A DNA stretch of 64,000 bases from Haliclystus octoradiatus (lineage: Eukaryota; Cnidaria; Staurozoa; Stauromedusae; Haliclystidae), in the NCBI GenBank assembly GCA_916610825.1, contig OU744447.1, forward strand, positions 34,452,869 to 34,516,868. The letters run 5' to 3'. This document shows positions 54,601 through 64,000 of the stretch, in pieces. Both the position numbers and the translations under genes were made by a program. The notes beneath the pieces are model-generated. The model was not told the origin of the DNA and did no database searches. It saw only the letters and a list, made by a program, of their open reading frames with translations. Numbering within the stretch: the stretch's first letter is position 1; each line of letters starts with the position of its first letter.

Positions 54601-57600
54601 CATTTAAAAAGTGAGAATTTTGAATCCATGAATTATTAGTTATCTGATTTTTATGTTAATTATATAGTTACTAGCCTGCTCGCAGACTCACTGTCAAAAT
54701 GTAAACTTAGTAAACAGTAGTTACTAAAATAGTCTACTGTTTACAACATTTAAATTGAGTGTGAGACAGTGAGTCTGCGAGCAGGCTATATAGTTACGTA
54801 ATGATTTAGTCATATTAACAGTGCCTCTGTCTCCAGATTTTGTACGTGCAAATGGCGGATTTTAGATAGAATTATAGATTTTACGTATATTTAGTGATTA
54901 TTATGTTATAAAATATATATGAAATAGACTTGACCTAAAAGCTGATACATCAATTCTATTTATGTGTTATCGCTCTGATGGAGCCAATAATTATGTTAAT
55001 ATGCGTAATTAATAATTATAATTATAATAATTAATAATTATTATAGTTAATATCAATCGTACGGTTGTGTGTAGTCAAGACAACGATATTCATACATATT
55101 TCATTGACTTATTTTCCAGGAATGAGAAGCAAGATTCCAATATTAGCAAAACGTGAACACACCCGTAGAAGACGAAGTATGTAAATACACAATAAAAATA
55201 AACTTAAACGGATCAACTATGATTCATAGATTAAAGTAGATGAAATCGATACGAATTAAATTAAATATCTAACAATTAGTTCAAGCTATGAGGCACATAT
55301 AATATTCAAAATTCAAATTTAAATGCCAATGTCTTTTTAATTAAATTGTGTTTTCTATCTTGACGTAAGGGCTAATACACAGATGCAGGTTAATGCGAAA
55401 CATTTAATTCTAGTCAAATAATAATATTACTGTCTTCTTTTGATTAAAGATAAAAATTATTCTCAAGCATCTGTTCAGATCAGGCGAAGAAAATAATAAT
55501 TTCTGAAATAATCATCCCTCCATTTAGAAACCACCTATCCATAACGGACATCTGTGCTCGTTATTAGAACCATTACCTGCCTAATGCATATATCACGGCC
55601 ATTCGTTGATACAGTGTTGTGATTGGTCAGTATAATTATTATATTTTTAGGCACTCTTGACAATCAAGCACAATTAATTTATTTTAATTTCGATCGTTTG
55701 AGTGGTAATAAAATTCTGGATGATTCTGGCTTTGAAAATGATGGAGAACTCATTAATTTATCTAGTCTTGCAAGGGATGCTGGTAAATGCGGACATGGAC
55801 TCCGTTTGCAAGGAGGTAACTATTTAGTACCAATGACTGTAAAATATGAATAATCTTTTCCGACATATTACTGGTCAAATGACCGTCCACCATTCAACAC
55901 ATTCTAGGGTTGGATGATAATGATTTCTACTGTAGAGGAAACACGTGTTTTGCCTGTCAGCAAACGTTGTGTACACAGCTAATGTCGAATTAAAAAAGTC
56001 GGGGCACATTATCGGGGGAACACTTCCTTACATCGGCTATACGGGGACGTGCCAATATCAACTTTTAGAGTCCCAGTTCTTAGGACCTGCTGTTAAATTT
56101 TCCCTTACTCCTTCATTTTTAAAAATGGCACCCCCTATGCAAAATATCAAAGCCCTTCAATCGGGAATTTTATCACTCAATTTTTACTGTCTGAATATAT
56201 TTTTCGCGAAAAATCGATCGATTGATTGATATAATTTGCATACATGGCATAAATATTTGAATCAAATTGATTAAGCGTATAGCATGACTTAAACTATGGC
56301 TTAACTACAACCCCTGCGAAAAACAGTTCAAGAATTCATGAATAGTTCATGACAATTTGGACCATGATAACGTTCATGAACTCCTGAATTGCTTTTTGCG
56401 AGGGCAGAGATATGCTGACTTTGAATAAAAATGGTCGCGACATTACATTTATACAATATAATATGTTTCAAATTTAATAAAAAAATTTAAATTATTGGCA
56501 GGTGAACAGTGCTCAATGCTTGTAAATAGTAGAGTTGTAAATAACAATAAGCACTGCTATTAAATAAGTTTAACTAGGTTTTCATGTATGTATGTTCTTA
56601 GATTGTATTCTGACTGATGATCGTTTAATAACGTGAAACTTCAAGTAACAGCAAAAATGGTGTGTCTTTCTTTGACACTACAGTGTAACCCGCTTAAGTG
56701 CAATTCGGATAAGTGAAATTCCCGCTTATCTGCAACCTGACTCTGAAACCCTATAAACCATTTTCTGGTCAAGTCCTTGGTAAACAATTCCGGATAACTG
56801 CAAATTCGGATAAATGCAATGAAAACCGTTGCCAATTTTGACTTGCATTTAAGCGGGTTACACTGTAGTAATATTCAAGCTGATATATTTATTTTATGTG
56901 TAGGTAATATACTTTTGGAAGGTTCTCGAATAAAAAATAAACCAAAAACATCGATAACAATAGCTGTTTGGATTAATGTTGATTCTGCTGATGGCCAACA
57001 AGAGATATTCCAAACAATCAATCCAAAAGCAGCCGTTAATAAACACGGACAATATTACTTGGAGTTGAGTGATGGTCAACTCAGATGGTTTCATAGGGAC
57101 GATAACGGCGAGGTAAGAAAACAAGAAAATAAAGAATACAGTGAAACCTGTATATAACAGCCAACCACTAGAGGTAGATAAATTGACAGGTTGCCTTTAT
57201 ATGCAGGTCTGATTCAATAGAAAATAATGTTTAGACATTTCAAGAGTGACCACTATAGACATGTGGCCGCTGTATAGAGGTGACCGTTATAACAGGTTTG
57301 ACTGTAGTTGAATTCCTTGAAGTGTATATCAAAATTACATTGTGATATAATACTACATAGACGTTCACATGTCTATTGTGATCAGGATGTCCTATGTTTG
57401 ATGTTATGTTCAAAAGCGGGATTCCTGAAATCCTAAGATTCTGGAAGGCTAGAGCAAATTCAGAAGCAAATCAATATGTTTATGATTTATCGATCAAACT
57501 TCGCCAAAAATTTTAGAAGAAACTGTTGAAATGCCTCTATAGTCACCCCCAGGAGGCTGAACCTTTTGTCAGACTCCGAGAAGTGTATACTCTTAGAATG

Positions 57601-60600
57601 AAGCCAACTCGAAATAAATACGTATTAAAAATGGTAAAGCAACAGCAAACATCAGCAATTTATTCGAAAAGTGTGAATGTAAAACAAGGGCATCTAGCAG
57701 AGGTGATTTTAAAATCCAAAAGTACAACAAAAGAATAGGAAGATCATCCTCCATACATATCGCCTGTGCACTGCATAATAATTATATAAAATCCAACGCG
57801 GACATTATTAACACTGGAAATAAACCTGCACTTGCTTAATTTCTAACAAGCACAGATTTAACAAAGATAGCTGAAAAATACTTATTTCAAATGTTTTGTC
57901 AGTGGACTGATATTAATTATTCAACGTTTAAGCTTGTAAACAATTTTGTATCTGCATATAAATATTTTTTAGCATAAACTTTTAAACCAATTTCATTATT
58001 TTTCTAGCAAATTCTACTTACTATTATTACTCATTATCGATTTAATTTTAAACTCGACATTCTGTAAAACGTGCCCATAGTGGCACTTCATTGTTTCTAG
58101 ACTATGTAATTGAATGCGAGATAGGTGTATGTTTTTTTGAAATAAAATAAATCATCAGGTGCGGCCTTGGTGTAGTGGCTAGGGTGTTGGACCTATGAAG
58201 CGGAATCGGGGTCATAATTCCGACTTTCGTGCCGTCGTTGGATTTCCGCGTCGTCGTTGAATTTCATTCCATGTTTCTATTCCGTTTTCATCTGCGCTGC
58301 CATCTGCGCATCAATTTGAAAACATCACAAAGAATAAATTTCAGGGCTCTTCTGGTCAAATTTTAAATAGCTTTAGTTTAACGGGATAATTTCTGGAAAT
58401 ACAATGATTATTTAGTTTTATATGAGACTTATAAGAGGTCTGGATTGTAAAATATTCAAGCTTATATGGATATGGAAAACGATGGCATTAATGTTTGCAG
58501 TTTATTATTGAGAAACATATAATTATTATCGGAACATGTGATTGAAGGTTGACAGACAGACTCGGAAAAAGCAAAATCAAAATCCATGAAATATAGAAGC
58601 AGCAGACTCATATTCAAAATATTGGACATTTTGTAGTCCTGCAGTAGTGGGACTTTTTCATTCTGATCAATGACATCAATCATATTGTCCTAGATTCTTA
58701 GATTTTCCGAAGAAAAGTATTCGAGACAACGTTTAAAAACAACATAAATACTACACATGGTGTTAGGGTTCATCGGTGTTATCAGTATTTCATGGATTTT
58801 GATGAAGATGATGTTGCATTTTCATTTTGATGTGGCAGTTACATTTTACTACATAATAGCTATAATAATAATAGCTATAAATCTTTCTCAATTAATGACA
58901 TAAATGATATTAATAAATTAATAAACTGCAAACATTTCCATTGTTTTTCCGTCATATAAGCGTGAGTATTCCACAATCCAGACCTCTGATAGAATTTATA
59001 ACAACTATTTGAAAACGAACAATAAAGTAAGTAATGAATGCTAAGCCTGAATCTGACAGTAATCAAAATCCAGTGTAGATAATATCAAACATAAATCGAA
59101 AACCTTCCTCTTGGTAATAAAACACCTTGGTCAAAAGTGAGAGATAATTTGATTGAGTTGCACAGATGGCGACGCAGACGGCAGCGCAGACGACGGAATG
59201 AAGTTCAACAACGAAGCAAGATCCAACGACGACTCCGCAGCTCAGAATATTGACCCCGATTCCGCGCGAAATTAATTGCGCAGACGGCAGCGCAGATGAC
59301 GACGACATGGAAACACGGAATGAAATTCAACGACGACACGGAAATCCAACGACGGCACGAACGTTTGGAATTATGACCCCGATTCCGCTTCATATGGACC
59401 ACTGCCCGCAGGGTCTCGGGTTCAATCCCTGTCCGAAGCACTATAGGTTGGCGTCAGGAAGGGCATCCGGCTATTAAACGCACACAAGCTTCAAAATACT
59501 AACAAATTAACCAACCACCCCGGTGAAAAAAAGCTGTAAGCTTACCCGGTTCGTGGAAAAATGATAAATAAAAAAATAATAATAATAATAAATAAAAATA
59601 AAATAAAAATAAAAAAAAATAAATCATACGTTTCCTAATCAATCTCTTATTGCCAAATAGGATACTTTTCTTTTTTGAACTATATGTTATCATTTGCAGA
59701 CAATATTCAGCGTTGAAACCCCGAAGCCAGTTGTGAAATCAGAAGTATGGATTCATATTGGTGCAACTTATCAAGAAGATCCAGGGAAAGCAATTGTTTA
59801 TATTAATGGAGAAATTGCAAAAGAGGAAACAGGATCAAAACAATTATCACAGGTAATTAATACCTCTATCACCGACCACCTGACGAATACTGACGGTTGC
59901 TACCATCATTGATCATGGATAAAATTCAACAGAGTTTGTGGTAAATTGGTTGGCAAAGCTATACTAGCTGTAGCGGGGATGCTAGCTAGATGGACACCCT
60001 CATACAAAAATACAGAAGAATGTTTTGACCTAGGCAAGCTACTCTATCCTGTTGATTACGTCAGAAATTTAACATACAGTCTAGCGGAATTTATCAGAAA
60101 ATGTCATCCCGTTCAATCAAATAAATAATAACCATTCGGCTGCATAACTAGCTGTAAATTCATGTTTCGATTGGCTTAACTCTTCGCTGTCTTCTTATGA
60201 ATGGACACGATCCTACAACAAAATATCCCATAACGTGACAAGAGGTCGCATCTACTTGATCTTTCTCATTTCGAGGAATAGAAGACAACTTTTTGTTAGA
60301 AGAATCTCTATACCACGTGTGACGTGATTCTCAGTTTTATGGAGCAGAACATGGGGTAGCGGCTCTTGCCTAGGTCAAATTGCCTTACTGAAGGTCTGGC
60401 GTAAGCACACATGATAAGGGAGTTTACCTATAGTAATGACAATTCCATCTACCATCTTCCCGGCCATCTTAACACGTGACTTCAGTTGAGAGGTGGTCTT
60501 TATAACAGGTTGTATTATTGTGCATTACCTTAATTTATTTTATGCATTGTTTCAGGATTGGAGAGGACGTGTTAGTATTGGTAAATTTTACGATACATCA

Positions 60601-62379
60601 GATACGGGTGATTGGCTTGAAGGACGACCGTTCCGTGGTATAATAGATGAATTTTATCTTTATAATCGTGCGTTATCACAAATAGAGATTAGTGCATTAA
60701 GTCAAGTATGTGATTTCCGTCGTACAGTATTATTTTATGGATTCTCAAGAGTAGAAGGCATGGTTGTTTACGATCAATCGGGTCTTGGTAACCATGGTAC
60801 ATTGATGAACGGTACAGATGTTACAGCGGGGATGTGTGGCCAAGCAATTAATTTTACAAATGATGGTTTTATACTGTTAGATGGAGATGGATTTCGTCAG
60901 AAACCTATCACCGCAATATCAATAACTGCTTGGATACGATTAAACACTAACAGGTGAGATGGTGGTATTACCTGTTATAAAGACCACCTGTCAACTGCGG
61001 TAGCCAACATATTCCAGTTATCTGTGATTTTGATTGTGTGTGTAATTTTGTTTTACTTCGTAATTTGCCGTAAATACAACCAGATGAGCTATAAGTTCGT
61101 TTAAATTAGAGTGAAACCTGTATATGACAGTCAGTTATAAGAGGTGGAAAAATTAACAATTATAAACAGGTGACCTTTATATACAGGTTGGTTCAATAGA
61201 ACATACTATTCTAGACATTGCAAGAGTAACCACTATAGACAGGTGGCATTTGTATACAGGATTGATTCAATAAAAAATTTCACTATTTTAGACATTGCTA
61301 GGGTGACCATTAAATACAGGATTGATTCAATTAAAAATACTATTTTAGACATTGATAGAGTGACCACTACAAACAGGTGGTCGCTGTTTAGAGGTGTCTG
61401 TTATAGCATGTTTGACTTGCAATTAATTTCATTTGTTATTTTCAGAGGTAATTATGAGATTTTCAATAAAAAATACTACTTAAGACATTGCTTGGGGGTG
61501 ACCGCTACAAACAAGTGGCCGCTGTTTAGAGGTGTCCTTCATGGGTGACCACTATAGACAGGTGACCTTTGTATACAGGGTTGATTCAATAGAAAAACTA
61601 CTCAAGACATTGCTAGGGTGACCACTACAAACAGGTGGCCGCTGTTTAGAGGTGTCTTCATGGGTGACCACTATAGACAGGTGACCTTTGTATACAGGGT
61701 TGATTCAATAGAAAATACTATTTTGGACATTGCAAAGGGTGACCACTACAAACAGGTGGTCGCTGTTAGAGGTGTCTGTTATAGTATGTTTGACTGCAAT
61801 CTATTTCATTTGTTATTTTCAGAGGTAATTATGAGATTTTCTTTCAATAAAAAAATACTACTTAAGACATTGCTTGGGGGTGACCACTACAAACAGGTGG
61901 TCGCTGTTAGAGGTGTCTGTTATAGTATGTTTGACTTGCAATTAATTTCATTTGTTATTTTCAGAGGTAATTATGAGATTTTCAATACAATTGGTAGCAA
62001 ATCAATGCATAAACATGACCAATATCATTATGCCATTGAAGATGGTAAAATAATATGGCAGCATAAAGATGAATATGAAAAAGAAATATTCTCCATATCA
62101 ACATTAGCAGTTGTTAAACCACGTCAATGGATTAATATTATAGTAACATATGATTCACAAGAAAAGAAAGCAAAAACATTTTTAAATGGTCAACTTGTAA
62201 AAGATGATAATGGTGATGGATATTTATCACAAGATTGGGGACATTTTACTGGTATTGGTAAACATTATTATCAAAATACATATTTTGGTGGTGCTATCGA
62301 TGAATTATCAATTTATAATTATGCGTTACCAGATGATGAAATTCATTTTATAGCTACTGCTGAATGCGTAAAGAAATAA
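48693..62379 (+). CDS. Secreted protein with four LamG/concanavalin-like modules
   Basis: Thirteen exons: 48693-48780, 49510-49698, 50214-50321, 50764-51003, 51825-52052, 52551-52844, 54194-54451, 55120-55176, 55651-55815, 56904-57112, 59700-59852, 60556-60953, 61965-62379 (TAA). Every junction is GT-AG and in phase; 933 residues. A signal peptide (MLVMHCKLLFKILFLLWFL) is followed by modules at about 34-245, 250-462, 489-715 and 718-930. Each has an LYFGFD-like start, a C-G pair (GSCG, GTCG, GKCG, GMCG), W-x-H-x-x-x-x-Y-D/Q, YVDG/YING, a DEF-Y-x-Y/F-N stretch and a final Cys (245, 462, 715, 930). This is the Laminin_G_3/LamGL jelly-roll fold, which binds glycans or proteins outside the cell. 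Exon 8 encodes a basic linker with REHTRRRRS (residues 480-488), a possible furin site splitting the protein into two-module halves. AATAAA follows near 62535. Partner unknown. Confidence 0.9.
49727..49990 (-). mobile_element. SINE family 2 body in LamG intron 2
   Basis: Closely matches the 18.96-kb copy from GGTGTCGCCCTACCGAAGGC to TCAGATGGTACTCAT but stops before the tRNA-like head, so it is a 5'-truncated insertion lying 30 bp after exon 2. Confidence 0.75.
52893..53052. mobile_element. MITE family with GGGTCCGACAAAAG ends, copy 4
   Basis: Best-preserved copy: CAGGGTCCGACAAAAGTAGG at the left and CCTTTTGTCGGACCCG at the right, perfect 14-bp inverted termini. Lies in LamG intron 6. Confidence 0.75.
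53261..53355. repeat. 23-bp minisatellite, 4 units
   Basis: Four nearly identical head-to-tail units of TATTCGTCAGAGTTGTGCTA(GGG), in LamG intron 6. Confidence 0.9.
53411..54052. mobile_element. Foldback element, about 640 bp
   Basis: Arms of about 300 nt (GGTAACTCCACTAGGACGGC, CTATACGGGGAC.. against GTCCCCGTATAGCCGGCCTA, GTGGAGTTATCTCCC) meet near 53735. Both arms carry TTTGGGTATC and AAGTGGCACCTCCC. A fragment of the same family (CGGCTATACGGGGACGTGCC) is at 56035-56110. Lies in LamG intron 6. Confidence 0.85.
54672..54788. mobile_element. 117-bp Mutator-like MITE with 9-bp target duplication
   Basis: Starts TAGCCTGCTCGCAGACTCAC and ends GTGAGTCTGCGAGCAGGCTA apart from small gaps; flanked by perfect TATAGTTAC (54663-54671 and 54789-54797). 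Related to the 41.47-kb element by its termini. Confidence 0.8.
56312..56404. mobile_element. Short MITE with CCCTGCGAAAAA ends
   Basis: CCCTGCGAAAAACAGTTCA to GAATTGCTTTTTGCGAGGG, with ACGTTCATGAACTC inside; 93 bp against 360 bp for the 16.34-kb relative, which differs mainly by the expanded tandem array. Confidence 0.7.
56614..56650 (+). ncRNA. Degenerate hammerhead-like motif (solo)
   Basis: CTGATGA, stem II CGTT/AACG with TAAT loop, GAAA, CTTCAAG and GTA are in the right order, but stem I (CTGA/ACAG) is mismatched next to the core. It lies just upstream of the pogo-like MITE in LamG intron 9. Shares ACGTGAAACT..AGTAAC wording with the 37-kb pair. Confidence 0.45.
56681..56865. mobile_element. 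pogo/Tigger-like MITE, copy 3
   Basis: CAGTGTAACCCGCTTAAGTG and CATTTAAGCGGGTTACACTG are perfect-ended inverted repeats; TA on both sides. Ends 38 bp before LamG exon 10. Confidence 0.9.
57139..57304. mobile_element. ACCTGTATATAAC MITE in LamG intron 10
   Basis: CAGTGAAACCTGTATATAAC to GTTATAACAGGTTTGACTG, TA on both sides, 166 bp; begins 26 bp after the exon 10 donor. Confidence 0.85.
57410..57577. mobile_element. MITE family with GGGTCCGACAAAAG ends, copy 5
   Basis: Body strings GAGCAAATTCAGAAG, GTTGAAATGCCTCTA and GCTGAACCTTTTGTCAGACTC match the family; the left terminus is eroded. Confidence 0.55.
58162..59627 (+). mobile_element. SINE family 1 copy 3, interrupted between its Pol III boxes
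   Basis: Head GCGGCCTTGGTGTAGTGGCT up to 58193, then a 1.2-kb insertion, then TGGACCACTGCCCGCAGGG, the B-box and the body from 59395 to an A-rich tail. The SINE's own target duplication, ATAAATCAT, is visible at 58147-58155 and 59619-59627. Confidence 0.85.
58194..59394. mobile_element. 1.2-kb long-TIR element inserted in the SINE's tRNA-like head, 6-bp target duplication
   Basis: Ends TATGAAGCGGAATCGGGGTC and GACCCCGATTCCGCTTCATA start a perfect 28-bp inverted repeat that continues with drift for over 400 nt (GTCGTTGGATTTCCG against CGGAAATCCAACGAC). TGGACC flanks it on both sides (58188-58193, 59395-59400). The right arm holds an extra internal copy of its own subterminal block (about 59164-59275). 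No transposase. The superfamily is uncertain. Confidence 0.8.
60967..61964. repeat. MITE-derived tandem array with copied splice acceptors, LamG intron 12
   Basis: Seven or more rearranged copies of ACCTGTATATAAC MITE modules (GTGACCACTATAGACAGGTG, GTATACAGGGTTGATTCAAT). Two blocks also carry a copy of the real acceptor and the first about 20 bases of exon 13: TTTTCAG then AGGTAATTATGAGATTTTC at 61446 and 61823, ahead of the true one at 61965. Confidence 0.85.
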
Positions 62380-62738
62380 TATAAATAATTATTAAATAAT
62401 TATCAATCAATGGGGGTTTCTTATGATTGCATTCAGATATGTAAAGAGATTAGATTAATAATTATGTTTGCTAATATAGTGTTTGTATACCATAAAGATA
62501 CATTTGCAGTTATATGAACACAAAATGACAAGAAATAAATTAATGTGTCAATTACCAGCAAAATATTACAAGAATATATTATACAAGAATGTAAAAATTT
62601 AGTAGCATCAAAAAGGCATCAAATGTTACAGGAGTCATCATGTAGCAAAAACAGATGTAAAGTAAATTACACTGAAATACCCAAAAACGGCATTGATTGC
62701 AACTAAAAAGATTGCAGTCTTGAAAACTTCTTACTTAA

Positions 62739-62936
62739 AGGAGCAAAAATGACCGACAGGCGCTACGCACTTAGGATCACGTGTATGTTTATTGTTCATA
62801 ACACAATGTACATTGTTGACATGAGTTTATAACAGATCAGCCCTCGTATAACAATAGTTTCAAAGCGAGACGGTTGAATTACGCTAAGCATAAATTCAAC
62901 CTGTGCTCGCAGCCGTCGCCGGTCAATCTTGCCCCT
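62739..62936. mobile_element. TTAA-flanked MITE, copy 2
   Basis: AGGAGCAAAAATGACCGACA to GGTCAATCTTGCCCCT between TTAA at 62735-62738 and 62937-62940; the same element as 32200-32398, in reverse. Confidence 0.85.
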
Positions 62937-62940
62937 TTAA

Positions 62941-63902
62941 AGTGCACATGACACCAAAAATGTTTTTCTGCAAGCGAGTAGCCCATGCATAATAAATAGG
63001 AATGACGACAATAATTTTTCGACTTCGACTCTTATAAGTTGAGTTATTTAATGTTGAAAGTACCATATTTCAAAAATAGTGCTCCTTCGAAAGTTGGAAC
63101 TCACGTTGAAATGACAAAAGACTATGGAACTATAACACACTATGGAAAAATAACAAAGTCTAGACTTCAAAAAAGGGTAACTATTTCCTTGCGAAAAAGA
63201 AATGGTCCACTTTCCAGAACAGATATACCTATATCTTTGAGACACCTTGTTAGCCATATATGACTGAAATTGAACGTGAATTGTAGAGTTTAGAAAGGTT
63301 TTATTAGACTGTGATGGAGTTTTTCTGTCAAAAAGGGTTAAAACATTGGATCAACGCATGTCATAGAACAAGGTGTTGAGTACTTAAAAAGAAGCAAAAC
63401 GCTTTGTATTCACAGGACATCAACCAAAGTTTAACAATGAGTGTTGATCATCATCCGCGGCGAAGAGAATACAAACATCTTATTTTATGACATGCGTTGA
63501 TCCAGTGTTTCAACACCTTTTTGACAGAAAAACACCATCGAAGTCTAATAAAACCTTTCTCAACTCTACAATTCACATTCAATTCCAGTCCTATATGGCC
63601 AACAAGGTGTCCCAAAGATATAGGCATATCTGTTCTGAAGAGTGGACCATTTCTTTTTTGCGAGAAAAAAGTTACGATTTTTTGAAGTATAGACTTTGTT
63701 TATTTTTCCATAGTGGACTCTCCTGTCATTTTAACATGAGTTCCGACTTTCAAAGGAGCACCCTGTTTGAAATATGGTACTTTCAACATTAAATAACTCA
63801 GCTTATAAGAGTCCAAATCAAAAAATTATTGTCGCCATTCCTATTTTTTTTGCACGGGTTAATCGATTCTGGAAAAACATTTTTTGGTGTCATGTGCACT
63901 TT
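62941..63902. mobile_element. TTAA-flanked foldback element, about 960 bp
   Basis: Termini AGTGCACATGACACCAAAAA and TTTTTGGTGTCATGTGCACT; arms of roughly 400 nt each (for example AAAGTACCATATTTCAAA against TTTGAAATATGGTACTTT) around a core near 63430. It starts at the same TTAA that ends the preceding MITE and ends at TTAA 63903-63906. Arm identity is high but with many scattered differences. Confidence 0.85.
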
Positions 63903-63906
63903 TTAA

Positions 63907-64000
63907 GTAAAATTTTTGAAGAATTTCTCAAGGGAAGAGATTTAAAGAGGCATTTGAATAATGGAAAAATATGCTAAAATGTCAGAATCCAAACTTGATA
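63907..64000. other. Window end, nothing recognised
   Basis: 94 bp of AT-rich sequence with no feature. Confidence 0.5.

Noticed and set aside
61618..61964. Coding extension upstream of LamG exon 13
   Set aside because: The frame is open from 61618, but the sequence is MITE-derived; the acceptor at 61963-61964 matches the phase 2 donor of exon 12 and gives a proper module.

Overview
This is AT-rich, intron-rich animal DNA. Genes have GT-AG introns, short exons and consistent phases, and are embedded in dense short inverted-repeat transposons, tRNA-derived SINEs and LINE fragments. The best taxonomic hint is the first gene, which carries two cysteine motifs of the form C-x3-C-x3-C-x3-C-x3-CC. 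That is the minicollagen cysteine-rich domain known from nematocyst proteins, so a cnidarian is the most likely source (inference). I saw no bacterial or viral genes.

Layout. About 0.55-4.4 kb (+): 3' six exons of a Thr/Pro-rich secreted protein with a SEA domain, two minicollagen-type cysteine domains and a polyproline rod. About 5.1-8.4 kb: a hAT-like MITE with an 8-bp target duplication, then an almost complete RTE-like LINE open frame. About 12.2-14.9 kb (+): a two-exon, Thr-rich, single-pass membrane protein. About 15-19.4 kb: intergenic, with MITEs and a SINE. About 31.0-19.7 kb (-): a complete six-exon TOLLIP gene whose introns are full of repeats. A 307-bp gap separates it head to head from an intronless MDP-1 phosphatase gene (31.36-31.88 kb, +) that ends in a PIP-box-like motif and has Trp where the family has its catalytic motif II Ser. 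About 33.7-32.9 kb (-): a ZC3H10-type CCCH protein. About 44.4-35.7 kb (-): a complete six-exon AEBP2 gene (PRC2 accessory factor). About 48.7-62.4 kb (+): a 13-exon gene for a 933-residue secreted protein with four LamG/concanavalin-like modules and an Arg4 linker. About 62.7-63.9 kb: two adjacent TTAA-flanked inverted-repeat elements.

The genes do not form one pathway. TOLLIP (endosomal sorting/innate signalling), MDP-1, ZC3H10 and AEBP2 are widely conserved animal housekeeping or regulatory genes. The two mucin-like genes and the LamG gene encode extracellular proteins.

The most unusual content is (1) the SEA plus minicollagen-type architecture; (2) hammerhead-ribozyme-like motifs in inverted pairs at 37.1-37.3 and 39.2 kb, with a degenerate one at 56.6 kb; (3) the MDP-1 changes; (4) a splice acceptor plus exon start copied twice into the last intron of the LamG gene; (5) several datable transposon nests with readable target-site duplications. 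All coordinates, phases and protein lengths were worked out by hand from the sequence; family assignments rest on recognised motifs, not on a database search.
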